From Anaerococcus sp. Marseille-Q7828 (GTDB taxonomy: Bacteria > Bacillota > Clostridia > Tissierellales > Peptoniphilaceae), in assembly GCF_949769285.1 (NCBI RefSeq), contig NZ_OX458331.1, forward strand, positions 1,240,001 to 1,304,000: a DNA stretch of 64,000 nt, in the 5' to 3' direction. Below, in pieces: positions 9,405-17,185 of this stretch (the stretch's first letter is position 1; every line of letters begins with the position of its first letter). The notes beneath the pieces are model-generated. The model was not told where the DNA came from. It worked only from the letters and a program-made list of their open reading frames with translations, and did no database searches. The position numbers and the translations under genes are program-made.

Positions 9405-11045
9405 ATGGCAGACAGTTTTCATTTTTCAGTAAACATAATATCAAGAGGAAAAGGAAAAAGTGCAGTAGCAAGTGCAGCATATATAAGTGGAGAAAAAATA
9501 AAAAATGAATGGGACGGAGTAACCCATGACTATACAAAAAAACAAGGAGTAATTAGCAAAGAAATATATTTACCAGATCACGCACCAGAAGAATATAAAG
9601 ACCGAAAAACCTTGTGGAACTCGGTAGAACTATTTGAGAAAAACTCTAATGCCCAACTTGCAAGAAACTTTATCATATCTTTACCAAAAGAGTTAAGCAT
9701 AGAAGAAAATAAAAAGATGATAGAAGAATATGTTCAAAACAATTTTGTAAAAGAGGGAATGATAGTAGACCTAGCAATTCATGATGAAAGTAGAGAAGGA
9801 AATCAAAACATTCATGCTCATATAATGACCATAGTAAGACCAATAAATGAAGATGGAACATGGGGGCAAAAAAGTAAAAAAGAATATATCCTAGATGAAA
9901 AAGGAGAAAAGATTTTAAACAAAAATGGAAAACCTAAGACAAGAAAAGTAGAACTAACAAGCTGGAACGATAAAGGCAATGTAGAAAAATGGAGAGAAAA
10001 TTTTTCAGACCTTTGCAATGAATACCTAGCAAAAAACAAGATAGAAAAAAGAGTAGACCATAGGAGTTTTAAAAGACAAAATTCAGATTATCTACCGACA
10101 ATCCATTTAGGATCAGCAGCAAGTGCAATGGAAAGAAAAGGAATAGAAACTGACAAGGGAAACTATAATAGAGAAATAAGAAAATATAATGAACTTGTAA
10201 AAACAATAAAAGAAGAGATAAAAACATTAAAGGGTTGGATAGGGAATTTATTAGATAACCTAACTAATGCTTATGAAAAATTTAAGGATATAGAAAGAGA
10301 TAAGGTAATAGACAACCCTAAACTTTTCAATCTAACAAATTATCTATTAACTTATTCAGAAATTCAAAAAGAAAAAAGTAAATACCTAAAAGGATATGCC
10401 AAAACTTATAAAGAAAAGTATGACTTCAAAAAGCTAACAAGTGCATATAGTTATTTAAGAAAAAATGACATAGAAACCATAGGTCAGTTACAAACAAAAA
10501 TAGAAAGTTTAAAGTCTAATAGTTATAGGCTAAATAAAAAAGCAAAGACAATCCATAAAGAAATGGAAGATGTAGAAAAGAAAATTCTATACTATGAAAT
10601 CTACAAAGCCAAAAAAGAAGTTTATGAAGAATATCAAAAGAAAAACATATTCACAAAAGACACATTCTATAGTAAACATAAGAAAGACATAGACCAATAT
10701 AAGGTAGTAAGCGAGAAATTAAAAAAACTCCTATCAGATAAGGAAAAACTAAGTCCTAAAAAATGGAATGAAGAAAAAAATCTTTTAATGGCAAATCTTG
10801 AAGAAATAAATAAAGAAAAAGACAAGATAAAAGATGAATACCAGGAAATTAATCATATAAAATATTCAGTAGATTTTGTAAATAAAGAACTTGGCATAGA
10901 CTTATCCATAGAAATAGATAAGTTAATAAAACAAGGTGAAAAACCAAGTGTAATAGCACAGATTAAAAAATTCCAAGACCAAGTTATTAAAGATAATGAA
11001 TACAGAGAAATGATGAAAAACAAGAAAATGGATCAAGAAAGATAA
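9405..11045 (+). CDS. mobA: MobA/MobL-family relaxase of IME1
   Basis: This conjugative relaxase would nick one strand at oriT and carry it into the recipient. The N-terminus has FHFSVNIISRGKGKSAVASA with catalytic Tyr26 in AAYISGE. The metal-binding HUH motif is in NIHAHIMT near residue 135. After about residue 250 the protein is a long lysine-rich coiled coil. The start is set at the ATG at 9405 (RBS AAAGGAAGTG), since the upstream GTG overlaps that site. With no coupling or secretion genes in IME1, it must use a helper ICE. Confidence 0.9.
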   Translation: MADSFHFSVNIISRGKGKSAVASAAYISGEKIKNEWDGVTHDYTKKQGVISKEIYLPDHAPEEYKDRKTLWNSVELFEKNSNAQLARNFIISLPKELSIEENKKMIEEYVQNNFVKEGMIVDLAIHDESREGNQNIHAHIMTIVRPINEDGTWGQKSKKEYILDEKGEKILNKNGKPKTRKVELTSWNDKGNVEKWRENFSDLCNEYLAKNKIEKRVDHRSFKRQNSDYLPTIHLGSAASAMERKGIETDKGNYNREIRKYNELVKTIKEEIKTLKGWIGNLLDNLTNAYEKFKDIERDKVIDNPKLFNLTNYLLTYSEIQKEKSKYLKGYAKTYKEKYDFKKLTSAYSYLRKNDIETIGQLQTKIESLKSNSYRLNKKAKTIHKEMEDVEKKILYYEIYKAKKEVYEEYQKKNIFTKDTFYSKHKKDIDQYKVVSEKLKKLLSDKEKLSPKKWNEEKNLLMANLEEINKEKDKIKDEYQEINHIKYSVDFVNKELGIDLSIEIDKLIKQGEKPSVIAQIKKFQDQVIKDNEYREMMKNKKMDQER

Positions 11046-11118
11046 GACCTGGTAAAAATATCCTATCCAAGCTATAATATGACCAAGAAAATAAAGGCAG
11101 ATCTAGGAGGTAATAGAG

Positions 11119-11292
11119 ATGAATAAAAGGCAAGAGCTAATAGATGAACTCATAAAAGCAGATCAAGATGGAACATACAAAACCTATAAAAGCACAGAAG
11201 AAATAAAAGCGATGAGCAATGAAGAAATACAGATTATATATTCCAACATGAAAAACTATCTATCAGACAAAAGAACACACATAAACTACTAA
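11119..11292 (+). CDS. Small acidic/basic protein of unknown function (57 aa)
   Basis: It begins MNKRQELIDELIKADQDGTY and has an ideal AGGAGG ribosome binding site. It is mostly helical and charged, with no recognised domain. It lies between the relaxase and the PcfB-like gene and so may be part of the mobilization operon. The good start signals and sensible composition argue it is real. Confidence 0.6.
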   Translation: MNKRQELIDELIKADQDGTYKTYKSTEEIKAMSNEEIQIIYSNMKNYLSDKRTHINY

Positions 11293-11410
11293 AGGTGGAA
11301 AGGCATTGTAAGCTATTTTAAAGTATAAAAGGTACAAATACCTAAGAAAGCTATATAAACATCAAAATAAGGCATTCCACCACTACCAACAACCAAATAA
11401 AAACAAGCAA
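11293..11410 (+). repeat. Repeated intergenic motif, copy 1
   Basis: AGGTGGAAAGGCATT followed by AAAGTATAAAAGGTA (11293-11332) recurs at 13650-13690 as AGGTGGGAAGGCATT and TTAAGTATAAAAAGGTAT. In copy 1, GGTGGAA near 11294 is also mirrored by TTCCACC near 11379. The function is unknown. Confidence 0.5.
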
Positions 11411-11452
11411 AGGGAAGTATAGAAAAATTAAAGCCTATACTTCCCTTTTTTT
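11411..11452 (+). terminator. Rho-independent terminator after the relaxase operon
   Basis: GGGAAGTATAG (11412-11422) pairs perfectly with CTATACTTCCC (11435-11445), followed by a T-run. Confidence 0.85.
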
Positions 11453-11475
11453 AATTCAAACAAAGGAGATAAAAC

Positions 11476-12003
11476 ATGATAAACGAAGAAATAAGCAAAG
11501 AAGCAGGTCAAGCAGCACAAACCATAATATCATACACAATAAAAACAGCAAAAGAATCAATCAATCTTGAAAAAGAAATAAGAAAAAAGATGAATGATAC
11601 CTTAGAAAAAGCAAATGGAAACTTAAAAAGTCTTATGGGAGATAAAATGAAAATAAAAGACTTATATAAAAAAGGACAACTAGAAAATATAAGCGTAGAT
11701 CAAAGCGACCTCAAAGACTTAAAAAAAGAACTAAACAAACTTGGAGTAAGTTTCTCAGTAATGAAAAACAAAGAAAACCAAAACTATGAAATATTCTTCC
11801 AAGCCAAAGACATAAAAGTAATGGAATATGCCTTTAAGCAAGTCATAGCCAAAGAAAATAAAAAAGAAAAAGAAAGTATCCTAAAACAAATAAAGAAATA
11901 CAAAGACCTATCCAAGAACAAGGATAAGACAAAAGAAAAAGTCAAAAGGAAAGTAAAAGAAAAAGTAAAACCAAGCAAAAAAGATATGACCAGAGAAATC
12001 TAA
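11476..12003 (+). CDS. PcfB-family (DUF3801-like) mobilization/coupling-associated protein
   Basis: A 175-residue soluble, lysine-rich protein. Residues 1-60 (ISKEAGQAAQTIISYTIKTA) and the later FFQAKDIKVMEYAFKQVI match the pattern of PcfB/DUF3801 proteins, which accompany VirD4-like coupling proteins in conjugative systems. The C-terminus is a basic tail (KEKVKRKVKEKVKPSKK). It has AAAGGAG before the ATG. In an IME with no VirD4 of its own, it may help dock the relaxosome on a helper's coupling protein; that role is an inference. Confidence 0.7.
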   Translation: MINEEISKEAGQAAQTIISYTIKTAKESINLEKEIRKKMNDTLEKANGNLKSLMGDKMKIKDLYKKGQLENISVDQSDLKDLKKELNKLGVSFSVMKNKENQNYEIFFQAKDIKVMEYAFKQVIAKENKKEKESILKQIKKYKDLSKNKDKTKEKVKRKVKEKVKPSKKDMTREI

Positions 12004-12028
12004 GGGAGTAACGAAAAGTTACACCCTT
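12002..12028 (+). terminator. Hairpin after the PcfB-like gene
   Basis: AAGGG..TAAC pairs with GTTA..CCCTT around a GAAAA loop, directly after the stop codon. The T-run is weak. Confidence 0.5.
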
Positions 12029-12046
12029 AAATAACAATAATAACAA

Positions 12047-12110
12047 GACTTCTAAAAAGCAGAAGTCCAGAATTCCGAAAATCGGAAATCAAGAATTTCG
12101 ATTATCGAAA
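12047..12110. repeat. Three tandem short palindromes
   Basis: Three adjacent hairpins are packed in 64 bases: GACTTCT/AGAAGTC (12047-12067), TTCCGA/TCGGAA (12073-12087) and TTTCGA/TCGAAA (12096-12110). They precede the methyltransferase gene. They could be operator sites, a replication or mobilization structure, or an old element end. Confidence 0.55.
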
Positions 12111-12206
12111 ATCTGGGAAATATCAAGGCGGATAGGATATAAAATTGAATAAATATAAAATTTATGATAAAATTACACTGATAATAGTTATTAATAGGAG
12201 ATAGAA

Positions 12207-12819
12207 ATGTTAAAAAAAATTTTTTGAAAATGTAAAAAATCCGAAAAATAATTTCGGCGGTCGCTTCATGGTGAAAGGAATGAATATTGGTCACGAAAAA
12301 TTGGCGAAATGGGGCAGATCCTTTCTGAATATTAAACCATCAGATGTAGTTTTAGATCTAGGATGTGGCGGTGGACGTAATGTTCAATACTTCTTAACAA
12401 AGGCTAGAAAAGTATATGGAATGGACTATTCTAAAACAAGTGTAGATATTGCAAGTTCAGTAAATAGCGAAGCTATAAAAGATGGCAGGTGTAAAATTAT
12501 TGAAGCAGACGTGGCTAAACTACCTTTTGAAGATGAATCCATAAATATAGTAACTGCCTTTGAAACAATTTATTTTTGGAAGAATATAGAAGTATCTTTT
12601 AGGGAAATCCATCGTGTTCTAGTAAAGGACGGTCAGTTTCTAATATGCAATGAAGGAGCATATAGAGAGCATAAAAACATAAAAAAATGGGCGGATATGC
12701 TAGATTTTGAAGTTTATTCACCCGAATATCTTACAGAAACATTGAATAAGATAGGATTTAAATGCGAATGCCATCTTGACGAGAAAGAGCATATAGTATT
12801 GTTAGCTAGAAAATTATAA
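12207..12819 (+). pseudogene. Class I SAM-dependent methyltransferase with a 5' frameshift (may restart at 12268)
   Basis: The natural start is the ATG at 12207, behind AATAGGAG. A run of eight As and six Ts (12212-12225) puts the frame out by one base. Removing one base gives MLKKIFENVKNPKNNFGGRF joined to MVKGMNIGHEKL. From the internal ATG at 12268 the frame is open for 183 residues, with SAM motif I VLDLGCGGGRN, then VYGMDYS, ADVAKLPFEDESI and the post-motif HRVLVKDGQFL. The substrate is unknown. The gene may be phase-variable, restarted internally, affected by a sequencing error, or dead. Confidence 0.7.
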
Positions 12820-12854
12820 AAGAATTTGCGAATAATGAAAAATAAATCATAAGG

Positions 12855-12886
12855 AGAAGTAGAGAAAAAATCTACTTCTTTTTTTA
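12855..12886 (+). terminator. Rho-independent terminator after the methyltransferase
   Basis: AGAAGTAGA (12855-12863) pairs with TCTACTTCT (12871-12879), followed by seven or more Ts. Confidence 0.8.
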
Positions 12887-12903
12887 TTGCAAGGAGGATT
12901 AGA

Positions 12904-13632
12904 ATGGTAACAAACAAAAGATATTATTGGATAAAATTAAAAGAAGAATTTTTCACAGACAAAAGGATAAAAAGACTAAGGAGAATATCGGGAGGAGATA
13001 CCTACACGATAATCTACCTTAAACTTCTACTACTAAGCCTAAAAGATGAGGGCAAACTCTATTATGACGGAGTAGAAAGTGATTTTATAAAAGAGTTAGC
13101 ACTAACGATAGATGAAACAGACGATGATGTAATGGTCACAGTTAATTATTTAATCAATCAAGGCTTATTAGAAGTTGTAACAGAAAATGATGAATACTAC
13201 CTAACTGAAATACCAAACTTAATCGGATCAGAAACAGCCTGGGCAGAGAAAAAAAGAAGATACAGACAAAATAAACAGAGGACATTGTCCTTAATGAGTC
13301 CAACCCATGTCCGACAAGAGATAGAGATAGAGAAAGATATAGAGATAGATAAAGATAGAGAGGGAGAGATAGATAAAAAGTCCACCCCCATCTTTTATGG
13401 AGAATTCAAAAATGTAAGGTTAAGCAAAGAAGAATATAAAAACCTTAAAGAAAAATTAAACTCACACACAGAAATAATGATAAATAAACTATCAAGATAC
13501 ATGGAAAGCAGTGGTAAGACCTATCAAAACCACTATGTGACAATTTTAAAATGGTATGAAGAAGATAAAGATAAACTAAGACAGAAAGGTTTAAATAAAA
13601 AAATGAACTATGACGTAGGAGAATCTTTATAG
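12904..13632 (+). CDS. Phage replisome-organiser-like replication protein of IME1
   Basis: A 242-residue protein whose N-terminus (YYWIKLKEEFFTDKRIKRLR, then GGDTYTIIYLKLLLLSLKDEG) matches the phage replisome organiser N-terminal winged-helix domain. A repetitive E/I/D/K linker follows (residues about 138-160), encoded by GAGATAGAGATAGA-type repeats at 13318-13375. The C-terminal helical part resembles those that bind helicase loaders. It may allow autonomous replication of the excised element. The repeats could act as the origin, as in some phages with origins inside the replisome-organiser gene. RBS GCAAGGAGGATTAGA precedes the ATG. Confidence 0.8.
   Translation: MVTNKRYYWIKLKEEFFTDKRIKRLRRISGGDTYTIIYLKLLLLSLKDEGKLYYDGVESDFIKELALTIDETDDDVMVTVNYLINQGLLEVVTENDEYYLTEIPNLIGSETAWAEKKRRYRQNKQRTLSLMSPTHVRQEIEIEKDIEIDKDREGEIDKKSTPIFYGEFKNVRLSKEEYKNLKEKLNSHTEIMINKLSRYMESSGKTYQNHYVTILKWYEEDKDKLRQKGLNKKMNYDVGESL
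13318..13375 (+). repeat. Iteron-like purine-rich repeats inside the replisome-organiser gene
   Basis: At least six imperfect copies of AGATAGAGATAGA / AGATAAAGATAGAG follow one another. They are candidate origin iterons, or simply low-complexity coding sequence. Confidence 0.5.
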
Positions 13633-13649
13633 ATAAAAAGAGGTGGGAA

Positions 13650-13690
13650 GGCATTATTAAAGACTTTAAGTATAAAAAGGTATAAAAGTA
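13650..13690 (+). repeat. Repeated intergenic motif, copy 2
   Basis: AGGTGGGAAGGCATT followed by TTAAGTATAAAAAGGTAT; see copy 1 at 11293. Both copies lie just after a gene and before a strong terminator in IME1. Confidence 0.5.
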
Positions 13691-13727
13691 TGCCAGAGAT
13701 AATAAAAATGTAAATATGACACCTAAA

Positions 13728-13766
13728 AGGCGATTAGAAAATTAAAAATCTAATCGCCTTTTTTTA
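13728..13766 (+). terminator. Rho-independent terminator before the small gene
   Basis: AGGCGATTAGA (13728-13738) pairs perfectly with TCTAATCGCCT (13749-13759), followed by a T-run. Confidence 0.85.
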
Positions 13767-13789
13767 TTGCAACAAAATGGAGGAATTTT

Positions 13790-13951
13790 ATGGAATTAAA
13801 AAAGAAAAAACGAAGTGGAAAAATCAACTATGAAATAAAGCGAGTATATGTAGGGAAAAAGCCGATTGAAGAAGTATTTGAAGATATTATCGAGCATGTA
13901 GTCGAAAGAAACTTAGAAAAAGACAGAGAAAACAAACAAACGCAAGCGTAA
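13790..13951 (+). CDS. Small basic protein of unknown function (53 aa)
   Basis: It starts MELKKKKRSGKINYEIKRVY and has ATGGAGGAATTTT before the ATG. The protein is short, basic at the N-terminus and helical after that. It lies just upstream of the recombinase gene, a place where mobile elements often keep small recombination-related genes, but no excisionase-like motif is visible. Confidence 0.6.
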   Translation: MELKKKKRSGKINYEIKRVYVGKKPIEEVFEDIIEHVVERNLEKDRENKQTQA

Positions 13952-14029
13952 GTATTGATTGACTAAGCGGGAGTATTTTAGTATAATTTAATTATTGAGA
14001 TAGTCCTGTTTAGAGAAAGGAGATTGAAA

Positions 14030-15649
14030 TTGAGCAGGACTAAAAAATATGTAGCAGGACTTTATTGTAGACTATCAAAAGACGATGGAAACTCAGTTGA
14101 GAGTATGAGTATATGGTCACAAAAAGTAATGTTAAAGCAATATGCAGAAAGTAACGGTATCGCTATTTATGATTATTATGTAGATGATGGTTATTCGGGG
14201 ACAAACTTTGAAAGACCATCATTTAAGAAGATGATTACTGATATTGAAAACGGAAAAATAAATTGTGTTATAACAAAAGACTTATCAAGGTTAGGAAGAA
14301 ACTATCTTCAAAGTGGAGCATATATCGAAATGTACTTTCCACAAAAGAACATAAGATATATTGCAATAACAGATGGTATAGACACATTAAATAGCAATCA
14401 AAATGATATTATGCCATTTAAAAACATTTTAAATGAGATGTATGCAAAGGATACTTCCAAAAAAGTTAAAAGTGCAATTCAAAGCAGAATGAGAGAGGGA
14501 ACATATATAGGCTCTAAAGCTCCATTTGGTTATCTAAAAGACCCTAATAATAAACGCAGATTAATCATAGATGAGAAAACTAAACCTATAATAGAACTCA
14601 TTTATAAACTGTGTTTAGAGGGTAAGGGTACTCAACTTATTAGCCAGGAGTTGATGAAGAGAAAAATTCCAAGACCAAGTGCTTTTGTTGAAAATGCTGA
14701 AAAGCTTTATGGACTAACAGAAGAAAATAAATATCAATGGTCACATAGAATGGTGTTAAATGTCTTGCGAGATCCAGTTTATTGTGGAAATATGGCAAGA
14801 AATAAAAGACCTACCTTATCATTTAAGAACTCAAAAAGAATGTATATTCCTAAAAGTGACTATATTTATGCTAAAGATACCCACGAGGGAATAGTCAGTG
14901 AGGAAATATGGGAACAAGTTCAAACAATGATTGATAAGAGGAAGTGTAACAATAAAAAGGGACTCTATTATGACAACATTTTTCAAGGACTTGTAAGATG
15001 TCCTAAATGTGGTTATGCATTGACACCAAAAACTGATTATAGGCTTAAAAAGAAAGAACTCATAGACTTTGTTCACTTTTCTTGCTCCACATATAAAAAA
15101 TATGGAGTAAATGCTTGTTCATCACACAGAATTGAAGCTAGGGATATATATAATATTGTTCTTGAAGATATACAATATCATGGAAGTATGGCACTATCTG
15201 CTAAAGAAGACTTTGTAGAAAAGATAATAGAAAAGATTGAAGTAGAAAAAATTGACGAGGGAAAAGAACTATCTAATAAGCTGGAGCTTAAAAAGAACCA
15301 ATTAGCAGAATTAGACAGAAGCTATGAACAGTTATATGAAGATAGGTTAGAGGGAAATATAACCGAAAGAAACTTCAATCTAATGAATGTGAGCATATCT
15401 AAAAAACAAGACAAGTTAATCGAGGAAATCAAGGTCTTAGAGGGCGATATAGAAGTATCTTTTGAAACTGAAGATAACTACAAGAAATTCATGAATAATA
15501 TTAGCAAGTACGCTAAGATAAAATCGCTAAACAGATATATTTTAAATCAAATAATAGATAAGATATATGTCTATGACAAGGAAGAAATAGACGGTCAAAT
15601 TAGCCAAAAGGTTGAAATTCACTACAAGTTTATAGGTAAATTAAATTGA
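14030..15649 (+). CDS. Large serine recombinase (integrase) of IME1
   Basis: It has an N-terminal resolvase domain (VAGLYCRLSKDD, then SVESMSIWSQ with the likely catalytic serine, and CVITKDLSRLGRNYL). A recombinase domain follows (PFGYLKDPNNKRRL), then a zinc-ribbon region (CPKCGYALTPK with a later C..C) and a C-terminal coiled coil. It catalyses integration and excision at the GAGCA core by double-strand exchange. A TTG start at 14030 is chosen because AAAGGAG ends 7 bases earlier; the TTG at 14024 is too close. The stop TGA at 15647-15649 overlaps the TTG that can start the downstream helicase fragment. It ends 26 bases from attR, as is usual for this class. Confidence 0.92.
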   Translation: MSRTKKYVAGLYCRLSKDDGNSVESMSIWSQKVMLKQYAESNGIAIYDYYVDDGYSGTNFERPSFKKMITDIENGKINCVITKDLSRLGRNYLQSGAYIEMYFPQKNIRYIAITDGIDTLNSNQNDIMPFKNILNEMYAKDTSKKVKSAIQSRMREGTYIGSKAPFGYLKDPNNKRRLIIDEKTKPIIELIYKLCLEGKGTQLISQELMKRKIPRPSAFVENAEKLYGLTEENKYQWSHRMVLNVLRDPVYCGNMARNKRPTLSFKNSKRMYIPKSDYIYAKDTHEGIVSEEIWEQVQTMIDKRKCNNKKGLYYDNIFQGLVRCPKCGYALTPKTDYRLKKKELIDFVHFSCSTYKKYGVNACSSHRIEARDIYNIVLEDIQYHGSMALSAKEDFVEKIIEKIEVEKIDEGKELSNKLELKKNQLAELDRSYEQLYEDRLEGNITERNFNLMNVSISKKQDKLIEEIKVLEGDIEVSFETEDNYKKFMNNISKYAKIKSLNRYILNQIIDKIYVYDKEEIDGQISQKVEIHYKFIGKLN

Positions 15650-17142
15650 CCACTTCGGACTACTCACCAGACCTAGAGCAAAGAAGTGGTAGAATTGTTC
15701 GTCAAGGTAATGAAAATGATAAGGTAAATATCTTTAGATATGTAACAGAAAATACCTTTGATGCTTATTTGTGGCAGACAATAGAGAATAAGCAAAAATT
15801 CATTTCTCAAATTATGACAAGCAAGACACTTGTGCGTGTTGCAGAAGATGTTGATGAAGCAAGTCTATCTTATTCAGAAATTAAAGCTTTAGCTACAGGT
15901 AATCCTCTAATTAAAGAAAAGATGGATTTAGATAACGAAGTTACAAAACTAAAAATGCTTGAAGCAAACTACAAGTCTAATAAATATAAGCTTGAAGATA
16001 AGGTAAATAAATATTATCCTCAAAGTATTTTAAAAACTGAAATAGAAATACAAGCAGTTAATGAAGATATTGCAAATGTAGAGAAATTAGGAGAGGGAGA
16101 TAGCAAATTCACTTCAATCAGTCTTGGTGCAAATAAGATTTTAGATAAGAAAGAGGCTGGAGAGAAGCTATTAGAAGAAATAAAAAAGGTAAAGATAAAT
16201 GATAGTAAGATCATTGGTAAATATAGAAATTTAGACTTACAAGTTTCATATAACTTTATGACTAATGCTCATACCTTTAAACTCCTAGGAAAAGCAGAAT
16301 ACTTCGGAGAGTTTTCAAACTCTACTGATGGCAATATAACAAGACTTGATAACGTAATTGAAAAAATGCCTTCAAGACTTGATAGGTTAAATCAAAACCT
16401 TGAAAACTATAAAGAATCTTTAGAAAATGCCAAAGTAGAATTAACTAAACCATTTGAAAAAGCAGATGAGTTAAGGGATAAGACACTAAGACTAGCTGAA
16501 ATTAATAAACTTTTAGATATGGGAGAAGTAGAAGAATTAGAAAACCAATCACCACTATTAGAAGATTTAAAGAGGGCGATAGTTGATTATTCTAACTACG
16601 AGTTTTCAGAATCTAATAGCTATGACGATTTTGACAAACTATATCCTGATTTAAGTCATATAGGACTTGCCTATACAGAAACACCTGATGGTAAGCACTC
16701 TATTCAATATGAGGTAAATTTGGAAGAAAAAACATGGACTCAGTATGTAGATAATGTAGCTATTAGAACAGAATCTTTTGTAGAAGACGGTATATCTGAT
16801 TCACAAGCTATTAAAGACATGACTGAAGCCATAAAGATGTCAAGTTTTGATGATCTGGTATCAGTAGATGAAGAAGATTTAAAACAAGCTCTAGGACTAG
16901 AAATAGATGATGATGGAAACTTCTATGACCCACTAGCAAAAGATCTTGATAATGATGGAATACCAGATAGGTATGACAATGATTTTAAAGATAGTGATTA
17001 CTTTGAATCAACTTATGATGTAGAGGATAATCTTCAGGCAAGGGAAGAGAAACCATCAATATTGGGACAAATATCAAAATTCAAATCAGAAGAAGAAAAA
17101 GATAAAAATCAAGAAAAAAGTAAAAAGGAACAAGAAAGATAG
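15646..17142 (+). CDS. SNF2-family helicase of the ICE, 3' fragment
   Basis: This frame is the displaced C-terminus of the helicase at 568-6822. Native sequence begins in DLEQ and immediately gives motif VI, RSGRIVRQGN. VTENTFDAYLWQTIENKQKF then follows, typical of the C-terminal helicase lobe. A coiled-coil region and a Ca-binding-like DLDNDGIPDRYDND segment lie near the end. A TTG at 15646 overlaps the recombinase stop codon and is in frame, so some translation by coupling is possible. On its own the fragment lacks the ATPase core. Excision of IME1 would rejoin it to the 5' part. Confidence 0.85.
   Translation: MTTSDYSPDLEQRSGRIVRQGNENDKVNIFRYVTENTFDAYLWQTIENKQKFISQIMTSKTLVRVAEDVDEASLSYSEIKALATGNPLIKEKMDLDNEVTKLKMLEANYKSNKYKLEDKVNKYYPQSILKTEIEIQAVNEDIANVEKLGEGDSKFTSISLGANKILDKKEAGEKLLEEIKKVKINDSKIIGKYRNLDLQVSYNFMTNAHTFKLLGKAEYFGEFSNSTDGNITRLDNVIEKMPSRLDRLNQNLENYKESLENAKVELTKPFEKADELRDKTLRLAEINKLLDMGEVEELENQSPLLEDLKRAIVDYSNYEFSESNSYDDFDKLYPDLSHIGLAYTETPDGKHSIQYEVNLEEKTWTQYVDNVAIRTESFVEDGISDSQAIKDMTEAIKMSSFDDLVSVDEEDLKQALGLEIDDDGNFYDPLAKDLDNDGIPDRYDNDFKDSDYFESTYDVEDNLQAREEKPSILGQISKFKSEEEKDKNQEKSKKEQER
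15650..15680 (+). other. Right attachment junction of IME1 (attR)
   Basis: The GAGCA core is at 15676-15680 and native helicase sequence resumes at 15681. The inner arm CCACTTCGGAC (15650-15660) mirrors GTTCCAAGTGG at the left end, with 9 of 11 positions matching after inversion. Confidence 0.8.
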
Positions 17143-17185
17143 AAGAGGGCGAATAGCTCTCCTTATTTAGTACAAGGAGGAAATT

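Larger units (their letters stand above)
6745..15680 (+). mobile_element. IME1: 8.93-kb integrative and mobilizable element inserted in the SNF2 helicase gene
   Basis: Both junctions carry GAGCA (6745-6749 and 15676-15680). Removing the 8931 bases between them joins the two helicase parts in frame, giving DLEQ followed by RSGRIVRQGN. The element encodes a large serine recombinase ending 26 bases before the right junction, a MobA/MobL relaxase, a replisome-organiser-like protein and a PcfB-like protein. It has no type IV secretion genes, so it should depend on a conjugative helper. IMEs that target snf2 genes of ICEs with serine recombinases are known from streptococci; this one follows the same logic. 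Confidence 0.88.
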
